From: Candidatus Poribacteria bacterium | Lineage (GTDB): Bacteria; Poribacteria; WGA-4E; PCPOR2b | Assembly: GCA_022822005.1 (NCBI GenBank) | Contig: JAJECO010000016.1 | Location: forward strand, 61,350 to 125,349 | DNA length: 64,000 nt | Reading direction: 5' to 3' | Part shown: piece after piece, positions 1-8,499 of the stretch | How positions within the stretch are numbered: position 1 is the first letter of the stretch | Layout of the letters: each line of letters opens with the position of its first letter | The notes under the pieces: generated by a model | The model's input: only the letters and a program-made list of their open reading frames with translations | Told to the model about the DNA's origin: nothing | Databases searched by the model: none | Translations under genes and position numbers: made by a program

Positions 1-530
1 GCTGCTGTCCGGCTGAACCGAAGTACCCGGAACATGATGTCCCGCTCCCGACGGTGCGACAAAATTTTGTCCAATCGGCGCGAGAGATAAGCCGTTACGC
101 CGGCGAGCGGGGTGTGCGGGTAGCGATGGAACCGGTGAATCGGTTTGAAGGCTACGCGGGGTTCATGAACAGTGTCGTTGACGCTGTAGGTGTCGCTGAT
201 GAGATTGGTGAAGATAACTTGGGGGTGATGGTGGACTTTTTCCACGCGAACATTGAGGACGTCTCCGTCGCCGACGCTATCCGACGGGCGGAACGCCGAC
301 TGATGTTGATCCATCTCGCGGACAGTAACCGTCAAATGCCGGGGATGGGACATATAGATTTTACGGGCGTAATTAGAGAGCTCGACGAAATCGGATTTGA
401 GGGGTATCTCTCTTTGGATTGCTTGCCGGCAAGACCTGACCCTACGACCTATTTAGGGCATTCCATCGATTACATGAAAAGACTGGAAGAGGCGGTTGCG
501 CTGGAGAAGCGGCTGTCTGAGATGAGCTAA
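1..530 (+). CDS. Sugar phosphate isomerase/epimerase, TIM barrel (5' end cut by window)
   Basis: The reading frame is open from the window's left edge to a TAA stop, so this is the C-terminal part (about 175 codons) of a xylose-isomerase-like / AP-endonuclease-2 TIM-barrel protein. Visible family signatures are the strand carrying a Glu (VAMEPVNRFEGY), the VMVDFFHANIED segment with Asp and His metal-ligand candidates, the LIHLADSNRQMPGMGHIDF segment and a final Glu/Asp-bearing strand (YLSLDC). Members isomerise or epimerise keto-sugars, inositols or their phosphates, with a divalent metal, in the cytosol. The exact substrate cannot be read. A GTG lies at position 54, but the frame continues upstream of it with sensible sequence, so it is not the start. 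A terminator hairpin follows about 80 nt after the stop. Confidence 0.8.
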   Translation, partial: CCPAEPKYPEHDVPLPTVRQNFVQSAREISRYAGERGVRVAMEPVNRFEGYAGFMNSVVDAVGVADEIGEDNLGVMVDFFHANIEDVSVADAIRRAERRLMLIHLADSNRQMPGMGHIDFTGVIRELDEIGFEGYLSLDCLPARPDPTTYLGHSIDYMKRLEEAVALEKRLSEMS

Positions 531-609
531 GTTGTTCAGGATATCCACGTAAAGATAACACAAGTTGATACTTTCCCTTTTGGGTATACAGTCAAAAGGA
601 TCACATTAG

Positions 610-637
610 GCGAATGGTTCCGTCCATTCGCTTTTTT
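610..637 (+). terminator. Factor-independent terminator
   Basis: An 8-bp perfect stem (GCGAATGG / CCATTCGC, 610-617 with 624-631) with a 6-nt loop is followed by six T residues. It lies between the sugar isomerase stop and the sigma factor start, so it should end the upstream transcript. Confidence 0.8.
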
Positions 638-717
638 ATTGCTAACTTCGCGAAAAAAAGTGCCAAAAAAATCTCGGAACTGCATCTTGATAAGGTGTAA
701 GGGAGAAATGAAGATCC

Positions 718-2160
718 ATGGCTAAGGAAAATACGCTCATCTATCGTGCCCAAACTGGGGATGAAGAGGCTTTTGCTGATCTGATGCGGGAGTACTACGC
801 CTATGTCTATGCAATCGTAGGCGAGATCGTGGATAATGCCCATGACGCCGAAGAGGTGGTGCAAGACGCCTTCTTCAACGCCTATCAAGGATTAGGTCAG
901 CTTGAGGATGCGACTAAATTCAAGAGCTGGTTGGCTGAGATTACGCGGAATTGTGCACGTCAGTGGCTCCGAAAACAGAGACATGAAACTGTATCCATCA
1001 ACGAAGTGAGTGAACAGATGCTTCAAACGGAGGACTCACTTGATGAGCAATTGACGCAGCTGGAACAGAGAGAACTGATTCGCCGGACAATCGAGACACT
1101 TCCGCAGAAAGACAGGGAGCTTGTCCGTGCTTTCTATCTGGAGGGTGCGAGTTACGACGAACTGACAAACACACATGGGATGTCATATAACGCAATTGCG
1201 TCTCGGTTGTCGCGTGCGAAGCGGCAACTCTCCAAACGGTTGCAATCCCTTCTTACTGGCATCTTCGTTTCTCCCGGGTTGACACTAAAAAAGATATACT
1301 CAGGAGGACTAACTGCCATGAAAGTTGGAACGGCACCTAAGATAACAGTTGGTGTAGCAGCACTGATTGCGCTGATTTTTATCGGTTTTGTCGGTATCCG
1401 CCAGATGCGCGCGCCCATAATCGAGGAGCGGGTGTATTTGTCACCGTGGGAGGATGGCACTCCACGTCCACGAAACAACTCCGAAGGATTAGCAGCACAA
1501 ACTGATTCCGCTCCAAATACAGAAAACAGGGACAATCCGTCACAAATTGCCGTCACAGACTCCGGAGAAGGGATAGAGTCGGTTGACAATTCCTTGAGTC
1601 AACCTGACGAAGCAGATATAGCACAATTCATGCTGGAGGTGGAATTTGAGCCAGAGGCGGACCAGAGTCTCTCCACCGATACCTCTACGTTATTAGACGA
1701 CGAGGGTCGGTCTGCCGAAGATGTGATGAACGCCTATCTGGAGGCGTATAAGAATCTCAACTTTAAGGCAGCACTCCCACTAGTGACAGGAGCTGTCAGG
1801 GAAGATATAGAAAGTAGTATCCCAGCCTTAGAAAATGCGAGGGCAGAAATCGCTGAAGCAGGACCGGAGGCCAAGCAGTTCACTGAGGAAATATTAAGCC
1901 GAACAATTGGTAGGGCAGAAATTGTGAGCAGCGAATATGTCGGCGATGAATGGCACTTCCGATTGAGAGAACCGGAACTACAGTTCAGAGACCTGATAGG
2001 AATGGTAATACAGAATTTATCGGAAGAACAACAAGCGGCAGCGTTAGCGGAAATTCCGAGGGCAGAAATGGAGAACACACCGGCAGCATCAGATATACTT
2101 ATTAAGATGCGAAAAGAGAATGGGGCTTGGCGAATTTATGAATCTGGCAATGCAAACTAA
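718..2160 (+). CDS. ECF sigma factor fused to a membrane segment and C-terminal extracytoplasmic domain
   Basis: A 480-residue protein of which only the first 175 residues are a normal ECF sigma-70 factor. Region 2 spans about 18-86 (DAEEVVQDAFFNAY, FKSWLAEITRN) and region 4 about 118-172 (LPQKDRELVRAFYLEGASYDEL, then a helix-turn-helix). A hydrophobic helix at about 208-227 follows, then a polar Ser/Asp/Glu-rich linker (about 235-330) and a compact C-terminal domain (about 333-478; AEDVMNAYLEAYKNLNFKAALPLV) that resembles NTF2/SnoaL or DUF4878 folds. The architecture suggests a membrane-tethered sigma factor that carries its own sensory or anchoring module. No separate anti-sigma gene is adjacent. 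ATG 718 is 12 nt from GGGAG; an ATG at 708 is out of frame. The function of the C-terminal domain is inferred from shape only. Confidence 0.85.
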   Translation: MAKENTLIYRAQTGDEEAFADLMREYYAYVYAIVGEIVDNAHDAEEVVQDAFFNAYQGLGQLEDATKFKSWLAEITRNCARQWLRKQRHETVSINEVSEQMLQTEDSLDEQLTQLEQRELIRRTIETLPQKDRELVRAFYLEGASYDELTNTHGMSYNAIASRLSRAKRQLSKRLQSLLTGIFVSPGLTLKKIYSGGLTAMKVGTAPKITVGVAALIALIFIGFVGIRQMRAPIIEERVYLSPWEDGTPRPRNNSEGLAAQTDSAPNTENRDNPSQIAVTDSGEGIESVDNSLSQPDEADIAQFMLEVEFEPEADQSLSTDTSTLLDDEGRSAEDVMNAYLEAYKNLNFKAALPLVTGAVREDIESSIPALENARAEIAEAGPEAKQFTEEILSRTIGRAEIVSSEYVGDEWHFRLREPELQFRDLIGMVIQNLSEEQQAAALAEIPRAEMENTPAASDILIKMRKENGAWRIYESGNAN

Positions 2161-2348
2161 CTTCCACTCTTATCCTTCATGGATTGCGATCTATCAAACC
2201 TATAGCATATAACCTTGGGTGCTAGTAGTGCGTCAGGTAAATATTGATAACCTCGCTGGCTGTTGAGCCAAATTGGAAAGGGTAAAACGTGAAACGTGAA
2301 ACGTAAAAAAAACTCGTATGACGCATTACGTTCCACCCTTCGGATACA

Positions 2349-2368
2349 CATGTCGCCCCGCTGGGGCT
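2349..2368. repeat. REP-like hairpin, family A
   Basis: One copy of a dispersed element of the form CATGTCGCCCCGCTGGGGCT: a GCCCC-GCT-GGGGC stem preceded by CATGTC. It sits 18 nt before the start of the following lipoprotein gene. The 226-bp spacer also holds a CGTGAAACGTGAAACGT run near 2287. Confidence 0.75.
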
Positions 2369-2386
2369 AAATGATAGGAGATAAAC

Positions 2387-2755
2387 ATGAAATTCCAACA
2401 AATCGGTGCACTTTGCTGTTGTATTTTGGTCCTCTCTGGCTGTGCTTCAACAACCTCTTACGATTTTTTTACAACCCGGTATTCCATTGATACCGAGGAG
2501 TTTGACCGAGGTTATAAAACGGGTGTCGTCTTCGCGAAAACAGAGGGGCCCTTTAGCTCTCGACCAAAGGACGTGCCATCCGCGATGCAAAAGATAATCG
2601 AAACTGAGTCAGATTCTTACCAAAAAGGGTTCTTGGCGGGCTATCGCGATCGAAAGGTTAGGAATGAGCGGTCGTTCGGTATTTTTTTTTGGGGTTCATT
2701 CACAATGATTATGACTGGTGTCATTGTAGCTGATATTCTACTAGGTGAAGAATAG
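2387..2755 (+). CDS. Small lipoprotein with C-terminal membrane helix
   Basis: A 122-residue protein. The N-terminus is a type II signal peptide ending in a lipobox (LVLSGCAST), so Cys19 should be lipidated. The middle is polar, with FDRGYKTGVVFAK and YQKGFLAGYRDRK; these two segments look like a weak internal duplication of a GY/GF-containing helix. A hydrophobic stretch (FGIFFWGSFTMIMTGVIVADILLG) near the C-terminus could be a membrane helix. RBS AGGAG lies about 8 nt before the ATG. The family is not recognised. It is flanked on both sides by repeat-rich spacers and has no obvious operon partner. Confidence 0.7.
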   Translation: MKFQQIGALCCCILVLSGCASTTSYDFFTTRYSIDTEEFDRGYKTGVVFAKTEGPFSSRPKDVPSAMQKIIETESDSYQKGFLAGYRDRKVRNERSFGIFFWGSFTMIMTGVIVADILLGEE

Positions 2756-2810
2756 AGTTCAGAACTTACGCAAATTCAGTGCGCGGCGCGAGTTTTTTTA
2801 ACCCCTAAAT

Positions 2811-2916
2811 CCCGCCCCCGATAAATCGGGATGTACCACTTGTCAGGGGGACTTCATGAGACTTCGCTAAGGGAAGCTACTGGTGAACGGCTACATATTT
2901 ATATCATTCACCAATG
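2811..2916. repeat. Truncated MITE-like element (right half)
   Basis: The stretch contains the core found in the complete elements of this window (CCCCTAAATCCC, a CCCGATAAATCGGG palindrome, TTGTCAGGGGGACTT) and ends with the right-end sequence GTGAACGGCTACATATTTATATCATTCACC, split here as GTGAACGGC and TACATATTTATATC. No matching left end is visible, so it looks like a half element. Confidence 0.5.
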
Positions 2917-2923
2917 TATTACA

Positions 2924-2992
2924 CATATCGCCCCGCTGGGGCTTTGAGGTGTGAGTTCGACATTACTATACACATGTCGCACCTCTGGCGCT
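2924..2992. repeat. Pair of REP-like hairpins, family A
   Basis: Two family A hairpins (2924-2943, GCCCC-GCT-GGGGC stem; 2973-2992, with a decayed GCACC/GGCGC stem), each preceded by CATRTC and separated by about 30 nt. The paired spacing recurs elsewhere in the window. Confidence 0.7.
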
Positions 2993-3014
2993 ATACGAGC
3001 GATGTGGTACTGTC

Positions 3015-4019
3015 CTAGTTCGGTACGTTTTGGGGTTTGCCGGTGCGAGCTGCTTCATCTAAGGCGTTACATATAGTCACAGCACGGACACCGTCGCGTG
3101 CGTTGCAGAGGGTGTCCCCGTCCGTCTGAATCGCTTCCAATAGGTTCACCATCATCGACGCCTTGGCGATTTCCTCCTCTGGTAATTTTCGCGCATCCAG
3201 ATGGTCAATTTCGCATCCACCAAAGTCGACGCGGGTCATGTGAGAGGAAAAGACCGCACTACGTTCTCCGTCCCACATCTGATGGAACCACTTGGACACG
3301 AAGGGGTTCATCCCTTGGTCGGTGCTAATTACTGTGGAGAGTCCGCCGCTTTTCCAGAGGATTGTTCCTACCAACCCGTCGGGGTAGCCGGCGGTGCCTT
3401 TATTTTGTCCAAAGATCCGTCCCTCCGCATAGATCCGATCCGGCTCGCTGTCCATCAGATATGTGAGCAGATCGATGGTATGGATCGCGGTACTGATCAA
3501 CAAGCCGCCGCCATCGTCCGCGTGCCAGACCCACGTGCTCCCACTCGCACCGGAATCGTTCATTGCCAGCTGACCGTGGCTCATGCGCGGCTGGGAAAGT
3601 AGTTCTCGCGCCTTCTGCGCTGTGGGCGCAATCCGAAATTTGCAGTTGATTACGAGCTTGACTCCCACGCGTTCCACCATCTCAGCCACCTCGACCGCTT
3701 GGGCACGGGTCACGCACATCGGTTTCTCCAACAGAATATGTTTGCCGGCTTCAGCCGCAGCGAGTGCGAGTGGATGGTGTGCATCGTGGTGGGTGGCGAT
3801 TACTATCAGATCGATAGAATCGTCGCGCATAATGCGGTCGGCGTCGGTTGTGGCATAGGAACCGCCAAATTCCGCCAACGCCTCTGCGGCTTTCGCCTCA
3901 ATCTCGTCGCAATAACCGACCAATTCGATTCCCAGACTTTTTGCTTTTGCGGCATGGCCTCGTCCCATACCACCGCATCCTATCAAAGCAGCCTTGAATC
4001 CAGATCCAATTAAGGTCAT
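3015..4019 (-). CDS. Gfo/Idh/MocA family oxidoreductase
   Basis: A 334-residue NAD(P)-dependent sugar or inositol dehydrogenase-like protein. The N-terminal Rossmann motif (AALIGCGGMGRGHAAKAK) and the family's LLEKPM (EKP) segment are present, followed by the C-terminal alpha/beta substrate domain. The frame is open further upstream to 4199, but the ATG at 4019 has AAGGAGG about 6 nt before it and begins directly before the Rossmann fold, while the upstream extension is repeat-derived. Substrate cannot be assigned. Poribacteria-like genomes carry many such genes, often beside TIM-barrel isomerases; here the next minus-strand gene upstream is one, which suggests a shared sugar or polyol pathway (inference). 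Confidence 0.88.
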   Translation of the reverse strand: MTLIGSGFKAALIGCGGMGRGHAAKAKSLGIELVGYCDEIEAKAAEALAEFGGSYATTDADRIMRDDSIDLIVIATHHDAHHPLALAAAEAGKHILLEKPMCVTRAQAVEVAEMVERVGVKLVINCKFRIAPTAQKARELLSQPRMSHGQLAMNDSGASGSTWVWHADDGGGLLISTAIHTIDLLTYLMDSEPDRIYAEGRIFGQNKGTAGYPDGLVGTILWKSGGLSTVISTDQGMNPFVSKWFHQMWDGERSAVFSSHMTRVDFGGCEIDHLDARKLPEEEIAKASMMVNLLEAIQTDGDTLCNARDGVRAVTICNALDEAARTGKPQNVPN

Positions 4020-4228
4020 TTTGGTCCTCCTTAAATCGTAAGACTCATATAGAAAGAAAGGCAACCCATCAAGGGAAACCGTAGGGCTATTCAGTTTTAG
4101 GTTTATTACGCATTTTGTTTGAAAAGTCAGAGTCGGGAAGTCGCTCATAGAGCGACGTGTCGGGATTGGGAAATCCCTCCCCGATAAATCGGGATGCAAG
4201 CACCTACAGAAAAACTAAATGACCCTAG

Positions 4229-4263
4229 AGAAACCGAGTTTTGAAGAAAAAACTCGGTTTCTA
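4229..4263. repeat. Inverted repeat of the AGAAACCGAG type
   Basis: AGAAACCGAGTTTT and AAAACTCGGTTTCT form a long near-perfect stem around a short loop. Further copies lie at 12691-12726 and 27400-27434, always in spacers. There is no clean T run on either side, so it reads as a dispersed palindromic repeat that may also slow transcription. Confidence 0.65.
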
Positions 4264-4273
4264 TTCCACAGGC

Positions 4274-5110
4274 TTATCGAATCGTGACGCCGACCTCTTT
4301 GGCGACTGATCGGATATGTTCAGCACCGAGCGCGTATTCTTCGGCAGAGGGGAGGTGTTCAAGCATCAACGGTATATCCGGATCGAGGCGGTCCAGTTCG
4401 CGTAGATACGTTGCGTAGTCAAGCCCTCCAAGACCGGGACGGGTCTCATCGAGATGAAGGGTTAGGTTATCGGCGATAACGATGTCCTTCGCGTGGCAGC
4501 TTTTCATATAGGGACCGAGTTTGGTAAAACAGTCGCGGATGAGATCCCCGCTGTGGTAGTAACGGTCAAGACTATTGATGATGTTAACCGGGTCGAGATG
4601 GACGGCACACTGCGTCCTATCGATGGCTTTGATTAGACGGAGGTAGCTGTCGGGTCCTACGGGATACGCCCACGGCATGGTTTCGAGCGTGTAGAAGGAC
4701 CGCGTGGGTTTCACAGCATCTATAATTGAGCGGACGCTCTCGACAATCAGATCGAAGGTGTCATCGGTCAAATTATTGGGATCGGGACCGTCCCACTTAG
4801 CTCCCCGTGAACCGGAGATGTTGACACAACAGTTTGCGCCGACCCGATCTGCGAGCGCAAGTTGCGTCCGACATTTTTCACGGGCAGCCTCGCGTTCCGC
4901 ATCGTCATCACTGATTGGGTTGCTCCACGCACCGACCTCCGCAATGACGATATCCGCTTTTTTTGCGGCTTCGATGTATGCGTCGATGGTTGCTTCATCG
5001 CTCTCTGCGTCGACAGGGCAGAAGGCAGCGCTGTATCCGTGGCTCTTGACTGCTTTTGCCCAGCTGTCGGGATTGGAATTTTCGCCAAATATTGGTCCGC
5101 CAAGTCGCAT
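4274..5110 (-). CDS. Sugar phosphate isomerase/epimerase (xylose isomerase-like TIM barrel)
   Basis: A 278-residue single-domain TIM barrel of the AP-endonuclease-2/IolE type. Indicative segments are DIVIAEVGAWSNP, the ANCCVNISGSRG strand, FYTLETMPWAYP (candidate Glu ligand), CAVHLDPVNIIN (candidate Asp ligand), MKSCHAKDIVI (candidate His ligand) and a C-terminal MLEHLPSAEEY. These match the metal-binding positions of the superfamily. Length is normal. The ATG is preceded by GAGGAGG. It lies upstream of and co-oriented with the Gfo/Idh/MocA gene, 254 bp apart with a hairpin repeat between, so co-transcription is possible but not shown. The substrate is unknown. Confidence 0.85.
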   Translation of the reverse strand: MRLGGPIFGENSNPDSWAKAVKSHGYSAAFCPVDAESDEATIDAYIEAAKKADIVIAEVGAWSNPISDDDAEREAAREKCRTQLALADRVGANCCVNISGSRGAKWDGPDPNNLTDDTFDLIVESVRSIIDAVKPTRSFYTLETMPWAYPVGPDSYLRLIKAIDRTQCAVHLDPVNIINSLDRYYHSGDLIRDCFTKLGPYMKSCHAKDIVIADNLTLHLDETRPGLGGLDYATYLRELDRLDPDIPLMLEHLPSAEEYALGAEHIRSVAKEVGVTIR

Positions 5111-5261
5111 TTTTGCCTCCTCGCATCTTCAATCTAAACATCTTTAGCCTAGCCATTTTCCTCTTGACATCCATCGCAGATCTCTATCACAATAGACTTT
5201 TTGAGAACACCGTTTATTCTAACGCAAGTTCACGGATTTATTGAACCCAATGCCCCCTACA

Positions 5262-5330
5262 CATTGCGCTCCTCTGGAGCGCAAGAATCGGACGATTGTG
5301 ATTCTATAGACATGTCGCTCCTCTGGAGCG
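5262..5330. repeat. Pair of REP-like hairpins, family A, with changed stem
   Basis: Copies at 5262-5283 and 5311-5330. Here the stem is CGCTCC-TCT-GGAGCG instead of GCCCC-GCT-GGGGC, so both arms have changed together and pairing is kept. The first copy extends to TTGCGCTCC/GGAGCGCAA. The second is preceded by CTATAGACATGT, like the copy near 8444. Confidence 0.75.
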
Positions 5331-5354
5331 GAAATGGATATAGACTTGTGCAAA

Positions 5355-5380
5355 GAACGCAGATTTGCGTTCCCTACGAA
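5355..5380. repeat. CTAC-tailed hairpin
   Basis: A GAACGCA-GAT-TTGCGTTC stem followed by CCTACGAA. It belongs to the hairpin set in this window that shares a CCTACR 3' tail but not its stem sequence. Confidence 0.6.
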
Positions 5381-5466
5381 ATTCTCTCCGAATCACGGTA
5401 GTGGATTGCGTTATTCTACTGTTTTTCCTCTCTGATGTCTACTTTTTTACGGGTAGTGATTGAAAA

Positions 5467-6177
5467 ATGCGCCTAGAAAAATTCCTTTCTGAATCCGGCA
5501 TCGCTTCTCGACGGGACGCGAAAAGATACATTTCTGACGGACGGGTCTCTGTCAACGGCGAGCGGGTATTGATCCCCGGGACCCATATCGCTCCCCAGCG
5601 GGATGAGATTACATTTGATGGGGAACCGGTCAGCGGAAAGCCGAAGCAGATCTACTTAATGTTAAATAAACCGACGGGATATGTGACGACTGTGCGCGAT
5701 GAACGTGGACGTCCGACAGTTATGGTATTGGTAGGTGATATATCGGAACGTATCTACCCGGTCGGTCGACTGGATCTTGATACCGAGGGGTTACTGCTGA
5801 TGACGAACGATGGCGATTTGGCACACAGGATCCTTCATCCGAGTCATGAGATTCAGAAAACCTATATTGCGTGGGTGGAGGGACGCCCGGATCGAGGGGC
5901 GATTCAGCGGTTGCGGGAAGGGATCGAAATTGAAGATGGGATAACTGTTGCGGCGCAGGTCAACCAGATTGAACGGAGAGAAGGCGAGTCACAATTTAGG
6001 ATTGCTATTCACGAGGGAAGAAAGCGGCAGATACGGCGTATGTTCCGCGCGATCGGTCATGAGGTAATATACCTTAAACGGGTAAAGATTGGATCGCTTT
6101 CGCTTGGACGGCTGCCGATTGGGAAGTATCGCTTCTTAACGTCAAACGAGATCGAATCACTTGGTCGTGAGGCTTAG
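5467..6177 (+). CDS. rluB: Pseudouridine synthase, RsuA/RluB family
   Basis: A 236-residue rRNA pseudouridine synthase acting on a uridine of 16S or 23S rRNA. The N-terminal S4 RNA-binding domain (LEKFLSESGIASRRDAKRYI, about 1-60) is followed by the catalytic domain with the family motif GRLDLDTEGLLLMTNDG; the Asp in GRLDLDT is the catalytic residue. C-terminal motifs KTYIAWVEG and EGRKRQIRRMF are also present. Length fits RluB-type enzymes, though RsuA versus RluB cannot be separated with certainty. No strong Shine-Dalgarno is visible before the ATG. It stands alone, between repeat-bearing spacers. Confidence 0.88.
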   Translation: MRLEKFLSESGIASRRDAKRYISDGRVSVNGERVLIPGTHIAPQRDEITFDGEPVSGKPKQIYLMLNKPTGYVTTVRDERGRPTVMVLVGDISERIYPVGRLDLDTEGLLLMTNDGDLAHRILHPSHEIQKTYIAWVEGRPDRGAIQRLREGIEIEDGITVAAQVNQIERREGESQFRIAIHEGRKRQIRRMFRAIGHEVIYLKRVKIGSLSLGRLPIGKYRFLTSNEIESLGREA

Positions 6178-6291
6178 GTGTGCCGACATTCTACGGTTCC
6201 GCTGGAGTGAAAGGGGTTCACGGGCGGGGAGCCGCCCCTTTACGATTAGGTATCCTCCGCCGTCTCGCCTCGGTACCAACATAACCTAAGT

Positions 6292-6352
6292 GTCGAGATA
6301 TGAATCTCGACCTACAGGATATTTGACGGGCGGGGAAACCCCGCCCCTACGG
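6292..6352. repeat. Two CTAC-tailed hairpins in tandem
   Basis: The first (6292-6316) has a GTCGAGAT-ATGA-ATCTCGAC stem and the tail CTACAGG. The second (6328-6352) has a GGGCGGGG-AAA-CCCCGCCC stem and the tail CTACGG. A degenerate relative (GGGCGGGGAGCCGCCCC) lies near 6222. Stem sequences differ completely, the tail does not. Confidence 0.65.
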
Positions 6353-6386
6353 AAACACAGATAGGTATGCAAGAGATTACGTTATC

Positions 6387-7919
6387 CTACTGATCATCTT
6401 GTTCCAGCATTTCATGTATCATATCTTCCTCGCCGAGACACAAGAGGTAATCCTTCAATCCAATATACAGTTTCCCATTGGCAATAGCCGGTGAGGAGTA
6501 GATCGGTCCGCCGCCGGTGATTCTGTCTGTATCAACTTGCCACACCACGTTACCATTGCCGATATCGATCCTGTAGATTACACCGTTAGCTGCACCGGCA
6601 TAAACTGCACTCTCCGTAACCGCCGGTGAGGACACAACTGGAGATCCGATACGCGATTTCCAACGCAGCGTCCCGTTTGTGGCGTTGAGCGCATAGACAT
6701 TCCCATCCCGTGATCCAAAATAGACAAACCCACTACGATAAGCAACCGCTGTAAGGACAGAATCTTCGGCTTCATATTCCCAAATTTGTTCCCCTGTTTC
6801 GGCATTATGTGCAGTCACCCGTCCCTGTGGCACTGCAGCACTCTCGATAAAATTACCGTTACCAAGGCCGAAAAAAACCGTATCGCCATCGGCACTTGGA
6901 CTTCCCCAAGCAGGGTAACTCACACGCTTTGACCAAACCTCTTCACCACTATTCGCATCAACAGCGTAGATACGATACTCACCATAACCGGTGCCGAAAT
7001 AAACATTTCCCTTCCAGACCACTGGTGACATATCTACATGGACAGATGGATAGTGCCAAATCTGCTTCCCTTCAAGCGCGTCAACGCAGTAAACGCCATC
7101 GTTTCCTGCGCCGAAATAGACCTTCCCTTGACTGACAAAAGGGGTTGATTCCACGTGGCTCGTTGTTCTGAAAGTCCAAATTGCACGTCCATCGCTAGCA
7201 TCAATGCAATGGAGCTGACAATCGGCATCTTGGTGAAACCCCTCGCCGACATAAACACGCCCTCCAGCAACTGTTGGTGAAGAAAAAATCTGAACCGGTG
7301 TATCATACCGCCAGAGTTCAACTCCGCTATTTGCATCAAGGCAGTACACCGCGCCTCCGCTGGAAAATAACGAACCTTGCGCGGCAGCAATATAGACTTG
7401 AGAACCTACAACAGCCGGCGAGGAAGAAAAATCTATGACAACCCCACCTGTCCCCTTAAATAACCATGAGATTGTGGGGTGTGTTGGTCCGGGAAGATTA
7501 TCGAGTTGTCCGGTACGTGCAACGCCTCCCCGAAAGGCGGGCCAAGACAGCTTCACAGGCTGTTTCTCAAGGGGAATCTCCCCCATTGTTGTGGCATAGG
7601 GTTGACCGGATTGAAGACCGCTATAAATGACCCAAACACCTCCACCGAGAAGGATCAACAGAAGTATTAGGGCGATTGTTTTGAGGAGGACGGATTCGCG
7701 GATGCGGTAGAACAACCCCATTAGCCAATCGCGAGCGAATACGACCGCGGTTAGGATAGCAATGCCAACCACCGCGAGGATCTGGGGAATAACACTGAGT
7801 AGAGCGGAGAGTGGACCTAAGAGCTGCGGGATAACCGCGTGGGCGGTGCTCGCTGCGCTGAAGGCAAGTGAGAAAAAGATCAGCGCTAAGATTGAGGGCT
7901 TTGCTTTTTGTTGGTTCAT
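6387..7919 (-). CDS. Membrane-anchored PQQ-type beta-propeller protein
   Basis: A 510-residue protein. The N-terminus has a signal-peptide-like helix (about 8-30) and two more hydrophobic segments (about 35-65 and 80-103), then a beta-propeller of PQQ-like/PQQ_2 repeats from about 125. The recurring pattern is W-x-F/Y ... SSPAVVGSQVYIAA..G.LYCLDANSG, with SSPA and VY(F/V)G blades repeated seven or eight times. Such proteins usually act as periplasmic or lumenal scaffolds (BamB-like) or quinoprotein-type domains. The Trp-docking blades are visible, but no cofactor-binding residue can be assigned, so enzyme activity is not claimed. No clear RBS precedes the ATG. It is a paralogue of the two propellers near 55.7 and 59.9 kb. 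Confidence 0.8.
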   Translation of the reverse strand: MNQQKAKPSILALIFFSLAFSAASTAHAVIPQLLGPLSALLSVIPQILAVVGIAILTAVVFARDWLMGLFYRIRESVLLKTIALILLLILLGGGVWVIYSGLQSGQPYATTMGEIPLEKQPVKLSWPAFRGGVARTGQLDNLPGPTHPTISWLFKGTGGVVIDFSSSPAVVGSQVYIAAAQGSLFSSGGAVYCLDANSGVELWRYDTPVQIFSSPTVAGGRVYVGEGFHQDADCQLHCIDASDGRAIWTFRTTSHVESTPFVSQGKVYFGAGNDGVYCVDALEGKQIWHYPSVHVDMSPVVWKGNVYFGTGYGEYRIYAVDANSGEEVWSKRVSYPAWGSPSADGDTVFFGLGNGNFIESAAVPQGRVTAHNAETGEQIWEYEAEDSVLTAVAYRSGFVYFGSRDGNVYALNATNGTLRWKSRIGSPVVSSPAVTESAVYAGAANGVIYRIDIGNGNVVWQVDTDRITGGGPIYSSPAIANGKLYIGLKDYLLCLGEEDMIHEMLEQDDQ

Positions 7920-8499
7920 GGGTTCATTGGTACATTAGTTCATTAAATGAAATAGTACTCTGTCATATAAATCATGATAAGTCTCTCACGGCTCGGCTCC
8001 GTTCCGCCTGTCCCGATTTATCGGGGAGAGTCCGAGACTTGGATAGCCATATTCAAGCCCTATTTGCGCCGGTGTTGTGGATTTGCCGATCCACAACGAG
8101 CAGAGGGTATTAACAATTATCTGACTGCGTAATAGGTTCTGTTGACATTTGAGTGCGTAGGTTGGGTTCATGAACGACAACCCCCTAAATCCCCCTTATC
8201 AGGGGGACTTGATACGCAACCCCATAAATCCCGCCCCCGACTGTATCCCCGACGAATCGGGACAGGCGGGACTCCGACAAGCCGAGAGCAGGTCCCGACT
8301 CGCCGGGATTCCCCCCGATACATCGGGGCAGGCAGGAACGGAACAGGCGGGATGTACCACTTGTCAGGGGGACTTGATACGTAATCCCCTAAATTCCCCT
8401 TGTCAGTCCGTTCGCCCGATAAACCAAGACAGCGTTCTATAGACATGTCGCTCCTCTGGAGCGAGAGGCTGCGTGTTTCAGTCAGCAGTGACGCTGATA
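7920..8499. other. Repeat-filled spacer, no gene
   Basis: It holds CCCGATTTATCGGG-type palindromes near 8011, 8258 and 8312, each flanked by GGACAGGCGGGA-like sequence. Two AACCCCCTAAATCCCCCTT..TCAGGGGGACTTGATACG units lie near 8180 and 8375. One family A hairpin sits at 8444-8463. Overlapping frames here on both strands are made of these repeats and have no protein-like composition. Confidence 0.65.
8444..8463. repeat. REP-like hairpin, family A
   Basis: CATGTCGCTCCTCTGGAGCG with a CGCTCC/GGAGCG stem, preceded by TCTATAGA as in the copy at 5311. Confidence 0.7.

Larger units (their letters stand above)
5111..5466. other. Intergenic spacer with hairpin repeats, no gene
   Basis: No supportable coding region. 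It contains two family A hairpins and one CTAC-tailed hairpin, listed separately. A TTGACA at about 5164 on the plus strand lacks a good -10 at proper spacing. Confidence 0.6.

Noticed and set aside
676..705. Possible ECF-type promoter (GGAACT ... GTAAG) before the sigma factor gene
   Set aside because: The -10 would overlap the Shine-Dalgarno and leave no room for a leader; autoregulation cannot be claimed.
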